DNA of 64,000 bases from Watersipora subatra (Eukaryota; Bryozoa; Gymnolaemata; Cheilostomatida; Watersiporidae). The notes beneath the pieces were generated by a model that saw nothing but the letters and a program-made list of their open reading frames with translations, did not search any database and was not told the DNA's origin. A program made the position numbers and the translations under genes. This document shows positions 36,086-47,516 of the stretch, piece by piece; position 1 is the first letter of the stretch; the number at the start of each line of letters is the position of its first letter. The stretch spans positions 64,141,248 through 64,205,247 of the forward strand of contig NC_088711.1 in assembly GCF_963576615.1 (NCBI RefSeq), in the 5' to 3' direction.

Positions 36086-36483
36086 CAGCTATGTGTTCGG
36101 TGCACTAAACTTTTGTGACTCTCCATAACAGATAGTTGGAGTTTAACTTAAATGAGTTTAGCTTACTGAATGCACATTTGAAGCTGAGTTTTAATCTTTT
36201 ACTAAACTTAACATAATTTTGCTGTCCTAATTTTTAATGTTTGTTTCCGGTGTGGAGCTTTTGGTCTCGCGTTCACTATAATTTTTATCCAATCTTGTAA
36301 AAACCTTTTCCCAATTGATTCGGAAAGAAAACCTAGCCATGCTGCTCCCAAATGTGACCTTTCACATTCTTGGCCATGTAGTGGCCACAGCGAACTGATT
36401 AATGTGCTCAAATATTCAACTTTGTAGAAAACCTTTTGCCAACTTTTTTCCAGGAAAAATACCTAGCGAGGCTGTTCTCAAAT

Positions 36484-36534
36484 GTGGCCTTTCACACGCT
36501 TGGCCACGTAATGGCCAAGCATGTGAAAGGCCAC
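36484..36534. repeat. 22-bp hairpin before exon 3
   Basis: GTGGCCTTTCACACGCTTGGCC (written in two parts: 36484-36495 and 36496-36505) pairs with 36513-36534 with a single G-T mismatch and a 7-nt loop. It lies about 205 bp upstream of the exon 3 acceptor. Confidence 0.85.
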
Positions 36535-36739
36535 GTAAAGGTCATGTAATGGCTACGGCAAACTGACTCGCATGCTGAAATCTCAATGATAAACCATATC
36601 TCGAAGAACAAACTTGCTAATACGTCTACTCACATCTCGGGTTTATCACATGTTGGAGCACTCATATGCAGAGATACGACTGTATATTATATATCACTTT
36701 AGTGAGTTTTTAATGCCTACTAAACTTTTATTTCTGCAG

Positions 36740-38617
36740 GCAGAGCAATCTTTGGAGATGCCAGATGTTAATACTTCTGAGGGTGTAGACGAGAGCCACA
36801 GAGACACATTAATTACTTACACAAACATCGGTTTAGTGTACCGGGATTTGAGTGAGTATGAGAAGGCATTGCGATACCTTACCAAAGCTCTGAGCATCAA
36901 CAAAGCTTTACACCCTGATACCAAGCATGCCATTGCAGGCAGAAGTCTAAATAATGTTGGTTTGGCTAATAACTGCCTGGGTGATAATGAGCAAGGCAAT
37001 TACTGTGAGTCATCAGACAAGCTAGAAGCAAGCATGGAATATGAAATAGGTGCCATACATCCTGATATTGCTACCAGCTACAATAACATAGGTTCAGTGT
37101 ACGACTCTTTGGGTGACTACATACAAGCATTAGAATATCATAAGAAAGCATTAGACATGCAAAAGGCTGTGTATGGAGATGATACCAACCATACTCATAT
37201 TGCTGTCTCCTACAATAACATTGGTTTAGTATACAACTCTGTGGGTGACTACAGACAAGCATTAGAATATCACAAGAAAGCATTAGACATGAAAAAGGCT
37301 GTGTATGGAAAGGATACTAACAATACTGATATTGCTACCATCTACAATAACATTGGTTCAGTATACCACTCTTTGAGTGGCTACATACAGGCATTAGAAC
37401 ATCACAAGAAAGCATTAGACATGCAAAAGGCTATGTATGGAGAAGACACCAACCATACCCATATTGCTACATCCTACAATAACATTGGTTCAATATACGA
37501 CTCTTTGGGAGAGTACAGACAAGCATTAGAATATCACACCAAAGCATTAGACATGCGAAAAGCTGTGTTTAGAGATGATACCAACCATACTGATATTGCT
37601 AACTCCTACAATAACATTGGTGTAATGTACAGCTCTTTGGGTAACTTTGGACAAGCATTAGAATATCACATGAAATCGTTAGACATGAAAAAGGCCGTGT
37701 ATGGAGAGGATACCAACCATACTCATATTGCTGTCTCCTACAATAACATTGGTTTAGTATACAACTCTGTGGGTGACTACAGACAAGCATTAGAATATCA
37801 CAAGAAAGCATTAGACATGAAAAAGGCTGTGTATGGAAAGGATACTAACAATACTGATATTGCTACCATCTACAATAACATTGGTTCAGTATACCACTCT
37901 TTGAGTGGCTACATACAGGCATTAGAACATCACAAGAAAGCATTAGACATGCAAAAGGCTATGTATGGAGAAGACACCAACCATACCCATATTGCTACAT
38001 CCTACAATAACATTGGTTCAATATACGACTCTTTGGGAGAGTACAGACAAGCATTAGAATATCACACCAAAGCATTAGACATGCGAAAAGCTGTGTTTAG
38101 AGATGATACCAACCATACTGATATTGCTAACTCCTACAATAACATTGGTGTAATGTACAGCTCTTTGGGTAACTTTGGACAAGCATTAGAATATCACATG
38201 AAATCGTTAGACATGAAAAAGGCCGTGTATGGAGAGGATACCAACCATATTGGTATTGCTGTCTCCTACAATAACATTGGTTCAGTATACAGCTCTGTGG
38301 GTGTCTACAGACGAGCATTAGAAAATCACAAGAAAGCATTAGACATGCAAAAGGCTATGTATGGAGAGGATACCAACAATACTCATATTGTTATCTCCTA
38401 CAATAAGATTGGTTCAGTATACAAGTCTTTGGGTGACTACAGACAAGCATTAGAATATCTCATGAAAGCATTAGACACGCAAAAGGCTGCGTATGGAAGA
38501 GGTGCCGAACATTTTGGTATTGTTGGCACCTGCCGTAACATTGGTTTAACATACTACTCCTTGGGTGACTACAGACGAGCATTAGAATACTACACCAAAG
38601 GATTAAACATGCTATAG
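36740..38617 (+). CDS. Nucleotidyltransferase-TPR protein, coding exon 3 (TPR array)
   Basis: A 625-codon last exon, starting A-E-Q-S-L-E-M in phase 0 after TTTCTGCAG and ending N-M-L-stop at 38615-38617; residues 612-1236. Two degenerate TPRs (about 635-720) precede twelve 44-residue repeats of the type Y-N-N-I-G-S-V-Y-x-S-L-G-D-Y-x-Q-A-L-E-Y, then K-K-A-L-D-M-x-K-A-V-Y-G. This is the kinesin-light-chain/nephrocystin-3-like TPR style, normally a peptide-binding superhelix. Repeats 4-7 and 8-11 are identical through a 528-bp tandem duplication. The array is probably the sensor or adaptor part for the N-terminal nucleotidyltransferase; that role is inference. Confidence 0.9.
   Translation, partial: AEQSLEMPDVNTSEGVDESHRDTLITYTNIGLVYRDLSEYEKALRYLTKALSINKALHPDTKHAIAGRSLNNVGLANNCLGDNEQGNYCESSDKLEASMEYEIGAIHPDIATSYNNIGSVYDSLGDYIQALEYHKKALDMQKAVYGDDTNHTHIAVSYNNIGLVYNSVGDYRQALEYHKKALDMKKAVYGKDTNNTDIATIYNNIGSVYHSLSGYIQALEHHKKALDMQKAMYGEDTNHTHIATSYNNIGSIYDSLGEYRQALEYHTKALDMRKAVFRDDTNHTDIANSYNNIGVMYSSLGNFGQALEYHMKSLDMKKAVYGEDTNHTHIAVSYNNIGLVYNSVGDYRQALEYHKKALDMKKAVYGKDTNNTDIATIYNNIGSVYHSLSGYIQALEHHKKALDMQKAMYGEDTNHTHIATSYNNIGSIYDSLGEYRQALEYHTKALDMRKAVFRDDTNHTDIANSYNNIGVMYSSLGNFGQALEYHMKSLDMKKAVYGEDTNHIGIAVSYNNIGSVYSSVGVYRRALENHKKALDMQKAMYGEDTNNTHIVISYNKIGSVYKSLGDYRQALEYLMKALDTQKAAYGRGAEHFGIVGTCRNIGLTYYSLGDYRRALEYYTKGLNML
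37183..38247 (+). repeat. 528-bp perfect tandem duplication inside exon 3
   Basis: 37183-37719 and 37711-38247 read as identical, with a period of 528 bp (176 codons, four TPRs). The junction lies in the recurring TACCAACCAT. Flanking codons differ between copies (GGAGATGAT against GGAGAGGAT), so the borders are sharp. Confidence 0.9.
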
Positions 38618-39420
38618 ACAATGCATGGAGAGAATACCATCAATACTGATATTGCTAGTAGCTACATAGCACCTAGCTCAACATGTTTCTTATTGGGTGA
38701 TTAGGAACAAATGTCAGAATGTGAGTCCAAGGCATCAGGCATGAAGTCCAAGATGAATGACAGGAATTCAGCTCATACTCATGTTAATGGTAACACAGAA
38801 ACAGAGAGACATGGTAACTAAACTAATAAAACCAACCATACCAGAGACAGTCACATCAAATATGCAGCTCATCCACAGAAAACAACCATGATGATTCATA
38901 TACTTGTTAGTTAAATATGTCTATCTATGTAACCAGGTGTCCTAACATTTTACTTTGTTACCCCAGGGTAGGATATGGCTAGTTCCTTATCAACCTCTTT
39001 CTTGCTGTATAACTAGTAGCAACGATTAGGTAGAACGAGTTGACCTTCTGCTGACCTTTTTTACTCGGCACCTAATATTTTTGTATTTTATACTGATTTC
39101 CTATTGTTTCATTTGGACTTGCAGGTCTATTATGTATATCCTAACTAGCAAGTTTCATGTTCATGGAAATATTATTATGAATAAACTCATATTTGCTTGT
39201 GAGATGTTCCACTACTTTAATATAGCATGCAGTCATCTTGGAATGAATTTCGATGGCACACAATAACCTTGACTTTTTAAAAACTATTGTAAATTACACC
39301 TTTTCATGTAAAACAAAGGAATAACAATAAACAGCTCAGGAAGAAATTTGATACAATGTATAGCAAAACTAAAAATGATAAATAAACTTGGCAAGGCAGT
39401 TTTATAACATTTTCCAAATG
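38618..39420 (+). other. 3' UTR and downstream flank of the gene
   Basis: A non-coding stretch after the stop. An AATAAA at 39180-39185 is the best polyadenylation signal; others occur near 39,306 and 39,379. The same layout, with an AATAAA at 50791-50796, follows the pseudogene copy. Confidence 0.6.
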
Positions 39421-39439
39421 AAGCTCTCTGGCTCACCAT

Positions 39440-39730
39440 TGCTCTCTAGCTCACTCGCCATTGCTCCTTTGCCATTGCTTCTCGCCATCGCTCTCTCCTC
39501 ATCGCTCACTCGCAATCGCTCCCTCACCATTGCTCTCTCTCCATCGCTCTCTCGCCATCGCTTTTCTGCCATCGCGCTTTCCCTCTCTCACTTGCCATCA
39601 CTCTCTTGCTCGCCCTCCCATCACTCCTCTTGCTGTTCCCTCACAATGGTGAGCGAGAGGCAATAGTGAGCGATGGAGAGCTTGCCGTCGCTCACTGTTG
39701 TTCGTCGTCAGTCGTTGTAGATTACAGTCG
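39440..39730 (+). repeat. CTCGCCATCG-type minisatellite
   Basis: Irregular repeats of CTCTCTCGCCATCGCT, later switching to the complementary GAGCGAYGG sense near 39,650. A related array with the same switch is at 51,150-51,560 in the duplicate. Its open frames are low-complexity artefacts. Confidence 0.85.
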
Positions 39731-40104
39731 CTCGCCGTCTCTCACCTGTTGATTGCCAATCGATGAACAATGATCAATGATCAATGAATCAACAACATCT
39801 ATGATTTATGTAGGTAGACAAAAATGGTTCAAATGGTTATATAACTTATATATATGAAAGTTAATTATTTGTACCAAATGTTACTTTTGTTAAAGAAGAT
39901 CCTCTTAATGAGTTAGATAATTAAAAATTGGAGTGATGAGTCAGCATGTACAACGTCAGTACTGTATTCATAATGTACTGTAAGTTATACCTTTAGCTTA
40001 GCAAGAATTACATCACAAGATCTGTAAGTTGTAGCAACTTAGCAAGCATTTTTAGGGGACTCTCCTACTAAGCAAGGTTTATATCACATAAGATGTTATA
40101 CATA

Positions 40105-40276
40105 GTATTAATCTAAATAAATCTCAAAGTTTTTTGCTATCTGTTCAGATGTATGTCTGTCCAGTTATAACTATCAAAATCTCGGAATTAACAGCTCACT
40201 ATGTGCTGGATTTGAACCCATGGATATTGTGCCGCAAGTTTCCAACCACGCATTTAACCACTGAGCTACACAGTCC
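40105..40276 (-). mobile_element. tRNA-derived SINE, copy 1
   Basis: On the minus strand the head reads TGTAGCTCAGTGGTTAAATG, an RNA polymerase III A box (40255-40268). It is followed about 40 bases later by a GGTTCAAATCC B box (40208-40218). The body extends left to about 40105. Two further copies are at 40.80-41.08 and 51.90-52.06 kb. Confidence 0.75.
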
Positions 40277-40786
40277 TAAGAATTCTCACGCTGTTATCAT
40301 ATACCGTATACTTTTTTCTCGATTGCACCCACTAAATGACATATTAATTGATACATTGTGCCCATGTGTTATTTTGCCCCTATTATAAAATATTTTTTGC
40401 CCAACTCTATAAAACATGATGCTCTTTCGTTTTCACCATACTAGGGTAAATTTGTTTTTTTTTCATGCGATATCAACAATAGTTTCTCTTAAAATTAAAA
40501 TCTGGTGATTTTTGTAATGATTAGGACAAAATAATAAAAATGCCGATATGCTATTTTACCGCTATCAACATTATCTGTTATGGTAAAAACGAATTCGCAA
40601 ACAGAGAAGTGATAGAATTTTAGTTTAAAGTTTGAAATTTACTAAGATATATACTAAAACCTTCTTCAAGTAAATGTATGTTTTTAGTAAGCTATATTCA
40701 TTTAAATTAACTTCAGTGTTTATGTTACACGTCTGTCTGAAAGGTAAGAACTCTGCACATAGTACATTGTAATGTTCCATTAATCT

Positions 40787-41076
<290 letters not shown>

Positions 41077-42224
41077 AATTCTATTGCTTTTATCATATAT
41101 ACATATTGTATACCGTTTTTTCAATTGCACACGCTAAATGACATATTAATTGATACATTTCGCCCACGACTTACGATGTTCCTGTTATAAAATTTTTTTT
41201 GCTTGACTCTATGAAACTCGACACTTTTTTCTCCTCATCATATTAGGGTGACTTTGTTTTCTGCCATACGACATCAACAATAAGTTCTCTCAAAATTAAA
41301 ATTTGGCAGTTATTGTACTGATTATACATGTAACAAAATAAAAATGTTGATATGCTATTGTGTCGCTATTAACATTATCCGTTATGGTAAAAACGAATTC
41401 GCAAACAGATAAGTGATAAAACTTTGGTTAAAAGTTTGAAGTTTAGTAAAATACAAATTGAAACTTTCTTCAAGTACGTTCTTAGTAAGTTAAATTCGTT
41501 TAAATTAGATTCAGCATTTATGTTACACGTCCATCTTTAAGGTAAGAACTATACATGTAGTACATTATAATATTACATTTTCTGGCAGATCATAACCAGA
41601 AAATGCATCAAAGTTATTGTAGGTAACTATAGTTACTAAGGTTAATATATTGTTTTGTAACTCATTTTAATAATTATGATTTTGATTATTTTTAACAGGA
41701 GGAGATTGCATTACATAATTAATACGGGTTTTTAAATCAGTCCATTTGTTTATACGATATTTTCGCCTTAAAATGCAACGAAAAGAACTAAAACCAAATA
41801 AATGTATACCAAATAATTCTTCATTGTAATTGTGGCAGAACAGACTATATTTAGCCATTACTTGCTAATGATTTCACATTTACATTTAAACACCTTTACA
41901 GTTTTATTTTTCCTCTCAATTTATTTCAACAAAACACTTTCTTGACATGAAATTCAAAAGTTACAGTTGTTTGCAAAAGTTTAAAAACCTTTACAGTTGC
42001 TTTTTTTCATAATTCATTTAAACCAAACAAAAACACTTTTCTCATAATATGAAGTTTAAAAGATGAAATGGTAAATATTGTATATGTTACATAAAAATAA
42101 ATTTTCTGTCCAAAGACCTTTTTTACCCGGGCAACCCTGAGCATTCAGGTAGTGAATTGCGAGAGAGATTGCCATGAATAATCAGTAAATGCATAATTAT
42201 CTCACGTAGTGTGATGGCAAATAA

Positions 42225-42297
42225 GTGTTGCGGGACTGCAGTTGAGCGCTTACTTTTTAAATCTGACGCTCTGATTTCGATTCCCATGCTGCGCAAT
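42225..42297 (+). pseudogene. tRNA-Lys-like relic
   Basis: The order GCAGTTGAGCGCTTAC, TTTTTAAATCTGACG, GATTTCGATTCCCATG resembles the D arm, anticodon arm (CTTTTAATC of tRNA-Lys) and T arm of a tRNA. The stems do not pair well and the acceptor arm is not convincing, so it is a pseudogene or SINE head, not a functional tRNA. Confidence 0.45.
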
Positions 42298-42299
42298 TT

Positions 42300-45200
42300 T
42301 TTTCTTAACACTTATCATGACTTATCATGAACAGATGGATGAACAATGTTGTTGTTATTACAGAAAGGATTACGCCTGAGCACCCCTAATCCATATTTCT
42401 TTCTCAGATGCCATGGTATAATTCTAGTAACAAATATGATCACCTGCTTATCTCTACATGAGAAGTCAGATAAAAATTGATTAGGCTGTAAAATTTTTGC
42501 ATTTTGTTGAAAACCAACAGCACCTGGTAACAGTTAGTATTGTCAAGAGAGAAATGTTTGATTTCATATATATTTTGTTATTTTTAATAACTTAATTAAT
42601 TTGTTTTGTTATAATAAGTATAATCCAAGAATAATAATATAAAATAGATTAATATTTAAATAAAAATATAAAATGTATTGTTTTTTGTGTGTTTCCTCGA
42701 AGTTTAATAATACAATGGTTCTATGGTTCTATGTGTAATGGTTAGCATCTGAACTTTGAGTTCAATTTATCCCAAAACAAATTTTGACCAAAGACAAAGT
42801 GGCACTGCTGCCCACAAAAATCAGACTGCTGCTATAAAGCAAAATTGAAACAGCAACTCAATGGAGATAGGCACTACTATAGTTCTCCTTGAAATTTTTT
42901 TGACAGGTAATGCGCTGTTGCAATAATGAGCCCAAGTATCAATGTTCACAAGTAGTATTGAGATTGCAAGGCCAACAACTATTTGTAAGCAACTATCCTA
43001 TAATCAACCATAATAATTTATGTCAGTGGTTTGTTCTCAAGTGTCTGTAAACTCTATTTTCTTCAGAAGATCAAAAATAACAATTATTCTGTCAATACTC
43101 ACTAGCCAAAGTAGAAATAACAATATGCTTGTAAACTTAGCCCTATTAGTTGTGGCCTTACTAGGTTTAATAATTACTGTCTCTACGAGGTGAGGCGTGT
43201 AGTGAAGTGTGTCTACGAGGTGTGTAGTGACGGCTCCTTCTGTTGGCTGGGGGCTGAATGAACTCTTTTTTCTCAGGGCATTCTAAATTCCTGGTTTTCC
43301 GCCTCTTTGGGTAAATTGTATCAGATGTATGTTTCCTCCTCAATGTGTTGATCTTCTGCAAGCTGTTTGCTGCAGGCTCCTTTGGCTTATGTTAGCCTAT
43401 CTCTATGCGCCCTCTTTTACTGATTGGCTCGTTGCCAGCTTTTACAAATTTGTAGCTGCTTTCTCTGGTTCGCAGCCAGATCCTGTCTGCCTTGGCTTAC
43501 TGATAGCCCCTCCTTATAGGTATACTTATTTTCAGACTATCGCCAAATTTCACCGGACTCTTACAACATTTTCGTAATGTCTCTTTCTAGTGTCTTCGAT
43601 GTCAGCCAGCGCTCTTTTCTGTCATTTGATATCTGACGCCTTGACAGCTGACATCTTTTGGGATTTTCTAACGATGGGATATGCCTGTTAATTAAACCAA
43701 GTCAATAATTTGTACAAAATTGGCCGTAACCTGAAAACGGTCAATAACTTATTTATAAAAATTGGATTTTGCTATAACCTCCTCCTGAGACAGTTCTAAT
43801 GATCTATCGTACATAAGTCAAAAGAGATATTCATATTTCATGCTATACATTCTATAGTCATTATATCAATTTTGTCTTTTTTCCAGGACATTAAAATTAA
43901 TGCAGATATATAGTTATATTATGATTTCATAAAGTCATATTATCTATAATAAATGATATGGCGAATTGGTATTCGCTAGCCTTTGACTAACTGTTAAACT
44001 GTTCACAACCAGGAAGGCTTGGATCTTTACTGATGAGTGTGTGGTACTTTATTTTACCATTTCACCACACTAACGTCACTGTGAAGTCTAAAATTACAGC
44101 AAAAATCACACTAAGGTACAATAGCACATATAAAACCTTTTATGCTATATTCAATACAAGCAAAAATGTAAAAAGTGTATGCAGTTAAAATATAATAAAG
44201 TGTAAAGAGACATATGCACTACTAACCGTCGCCTCCTTTACTATTAATTCTTGACTCTCAAAATGACCATAAAATGGATCCCACTATAAGCTAAAATTTT
44301 TAGTCGAACACATTTTTGACAGACAGCAAAAATGCTTGTCAAACTGAATAGTTCAAACTGATTGAGCACGCTGAGCGGATAGTTCAAGGCGGCAAGAGTT
44401 TAAAACGTGTCGGTACACCAGAAAGTCACGTCCCATTGGTCAACAAAACTGGCCCAAGAGCCCAATCCAATCCTGTCCAAAACACACACCCACAGGTGTG
44501 ACAACAACCAGAGAAGCGCTAAGTCAATCAGGCCGACCACAAACAGATCTGCAGCAGCAGTTGCATAACGCACACAGCTTGTTACATAAACTTTCGTAAC
44601 ATGCCAGAAACAGAACACCAGTGCAAATGCCTGCAAACCAGAAACATTTACAAACGGTGTTATAAGCTATATCTATAAAATGTGTTGTAAATATTAGACT
44701 CGTTTATGACTGGTTGATGGTTCATTGTATATATGTATGACCTTGCTTGTGCTTGTCCCTCTGCAAAGTCGTTCGCTCTGTAGAATAACTTTTGGTAATT
44801 CTTGTGATGTATTGTTCTCCTTCATATGTAGTGGTGACATCATCATTTATTAACATATGGCCATACATCTCTTTATGTATGGTGGTGACATCATATATGG
44901 TCTTGCATTTACCAAGCTTGTTAATGTCTCCACCAGCTGTAATAATTAGATGGCTACTATGCTTGATACATAAGCAAATAGGAGTAGTACATCATTTACT
45001 ACGTAGTTTGTAGCAGCGGGTGAGATTGCCATTTCTCTCAAATCTTTCATGCTTCCTACGCTGGCTGTCGTAGCAATGCTTCCAACGTGGATGCAATCCC
45101 AGTTTGGCAGTTTTTTCATGCTGACCTGTCAGCACTTCTATCACTGATGCAATCCTATCTCCGCAGCCTGACACGTTGACCTATCAGAGCTTCCAATACT

Positions 45201-46180
45201 GATGCATTCCTAGTCTGGCAGTTTATAATGCCTTTGTTTTAGGTTACAAACTTTGTGATGCCAATCCTAGTGTGATTGCTGCTTTCTGCTTTTTTCAAAC
45301 TTTCCAACCCTGACAGTATGCTAAAGATGAAACAATGGAGAAGACTATAACTCCGTTGAAAGTAAGTGTAAAGAGAAAGAGTTGGACAAGGAGTGGTAGA
45401 ACAAGAATAGATACAGAAGTGATCATAAAGGAGTGAACAGTGAAGTGTAGAGACACGGGTGGACAGAGTAGGAGGTAGAAAGAAATAGCCAAAGATTCAT
45501 GAGGCAGTATGAACAGAGACATCGAGTAAACAGATCATTTATTGGAAACTAAAATAAAGTAATCTATGATATATGTAGCCTGACCAGCAATACTTATCCT
45601 AATATATTGATTCACATTATAACCTTTGTATTGACCAAAAACTACTTCTATAAATAATGATTGTGAGTCATAATAGTCATCAATTGATCTGCGTACATCT
45701 ATTATAGACATCATCACTTACATTTTCCTTGTGTACGAGAATAATACATCCAGTTGAGTCTACTCAAGAGTTCAAGAGCTTTCAGCCTTTCATAACTCTT
45801 ATATAACCATTCTCACGGAGTTAGATTCAACATTGCTCTATAGACATTTTCTATGTGTCACACACTTCTTCTACAATCAACTGGGCCGTGGGCTACCAGC
45901 TAGCATGCAGGGAAATGTATAAATGTACATAAATAAGAGTTTGTAGCTCATGTCGTAGCTTCTACCTCGACATCACTAAAGTGTACTAGTCTATGCTAGT
46001 AAGCGGAGAGTGTGTAGTATAACAGATTCATCTGGTATCTATTAGAGTATTTGCTAATCACATACTAAATTAGTAGATTCATCTGATACTTACTCTTGAC
46101 TTGCAACAAAATTCACATTACAGCTATTTGGTATCAAAAGATTCACCATGTCTCACTCTACTGTGTTGTAGGTGCAAAAT
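42300..46180. other. Non-coding, no gene recognised
   Basis: Mostly AT-rich intergenic sequence. GC-richer islands near 43,180-43,560 and 44,400-44,640 hold 60-80-codon open frames with no recognised domain. Weak direct repeats occur near 44,810-44,910 (GTGGTGACATCAT twice) and 45,060-45,230 (GATGCAATCC-type motifs). Confidence 0.45.
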
Positions 46181-46189
46181 ATGTGAAAA

Positions 46190-46895
46190 TGTGATTACAA
46201 GCTCTTGAAAGCTCAATAACGAACAGTTAATCGTGGCAATCATGAAAACGCCGTATATTAGCATCCCTTTCTAAAATGGCTCAAATAGGACGTAGATGAA
46301 CACGATGGCCTCTGCACTTTTATGCAACCTCATTCGTCAAAATATTTTCACAAATATATTTCACGCATTCAATAAAACCATGTCTATTGTTTTTACACGT
46401 CTATTTCATCGACATGGTAATTTGGTCCCTTTGAGCACTTATATCTCAAAACCTACCGTAAAAATGCGTTTAATTTTTCAACTTTACCTCGAAGGAGTGC
46501 ATATCATCATCTGATAAACATTAGGAAACTGTTGGTCACTTGTGTTAGTCAAGAAATGCTGCAGAAATTTTCCGCGCTATTTGGCAGGAAGTGTAGATCA
46601 CATGATCAGATTGCAACTAGACGATTAGACCAAGCCGAAACGAAACTATAAAGTAGGACCATTTGTATTTAATACGGGGTCTTCGGTAAAACCCAAAGTA
46701 TTTCTTATAAACTAGTGCTACGAGACGTTTTATATTTAGCCTTTTACTAGCCTTTAAATTCACGTGATAACATCACGTGTCAAAAACGATAACCAAAATG
46801 TTCGAGAACATCATCGAAATAGATTCCACACTACGGTGTTTTTGTGATGGCCGCGATTAACTGTTCATTTTTGAACTTTTAAGAGCTTGTAATCC
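46190..46895. mobile_element. ~700-bp MITE with ~65-bp terminal inverted repeats
   Basis: The left end GATTACAAGCTCTTGAAAGC ... CAGTTAATCG ... AACGCCGTA is mirrored at 46,826-46,895, with about 85% identity by eye. No transposase inside. Homology between the pseudogene and its parent begins about 14 bp after the right end. Confidence 0.75.
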
Positions 46896-46908
46896 CAAGT
46901 AATCTTGT

Positions 46909-47516
46909 AGCTCCTTCCTCTCTTCATATACATTTGTACTTCTTCTTATCTGAAGATGTACAAACTCTGCCTGAGATCTCAAGTTGACAAATACTATCAA
47001 AGAGGCCAGATATTGTTCTATGCTGTTCCTGCACATCTAGTTGTTATGATGAGTTTTCTTCTCATCTCGATAAAACGGTTCATCAAATCCATGATGTTGA
47101 AACTCAAGTTTTCTGTCGAGATTAAGGAGCAGTCAAGTGTTGAGGTGTCATTATTATTTCAAGGTTTTCAAGTTCTTCAAAAGGATTTCTGGTTGAAATC
47201 AGAAGTACTCTACTTCACAGGCCAGTACCTTGTTGCTACAGAGGAAGTCAGCAAAGCGATTAAACAACCCACAACCTTTGCTGAGTTAAAAGAGATTAGC
47301 CACTTGTCTGTGGATAATGTTTTATTCAACAAGCGCCTATAGTTGTGCGCAAATCTTTTGTATTACTCACAAAATTACAAGCTAGCTTGCGAATGCTTCC
47401 AATGTTTGTCTGAGAAGCAACCTCAACAAAGCCCTTGGAAACTGCTGGCAGCACACTGCAGCAAAGAGATAGGTGACTACAGGGCGGCCCAACGACTGCT
47501 CAAAGAGGCGAGTCAG
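46909..47516 (+). pseudogene. Exon-2-like part of duplicated nucleotidyltransferase-TPR gene
   Basis: Matches only the last third of parent exon 2 (from about 34598). The nucleotidyltransferase core and exon 1 are missing. The frame is open from about 46956, then CAG has become TAG at 47340-47342 (after F-N-K-R-L). The rest (N-L-L-Y-Y-S-Q-N-Y-K-L-A) continues in the same frame. The intron donor has changed from GTGAGT to GCGAGT at 47517. GC donors can work, but with the 5' truncation and stops this is a dead copy. Confidence 0.85.

Larger units (their letters stand above)
35204..36739 (+). other. Intron 2 of the nucleotidyltransferase-TPR gene
   Basis: GTGAGT donor and TTTATTTCTGCAG acceptor, both strong. 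It holds a ~178-bp tandem duplication (about 35505-35670 and 35685-35845), a 19-bp perfect hairpin with a GA-rich tract (35928-36085), and an imperfect ~130-bp duplication (36290-36555) that ends in a 22-bp hairpin. Confidence 0.85.

Noticed and set aside
36817-38339. Minus-strand frames of 60-70 codons repeated every 528 bp
   Set aside because: They are the antisense of the TPR exon and repeat only because the exon does.
42225-42297. Functional tRNA-Lys gene
   Set aside because: The anticodon and T-loop motifs are suggestive, but the acceptor and D stems do not pair; kept only as a relic.
44400-44636. Hydrophobic 78-codon minus-strand frame as a membrane protein
   Set aside because: No start or splice support, no recognised family, and part of a short GC-richer patch.
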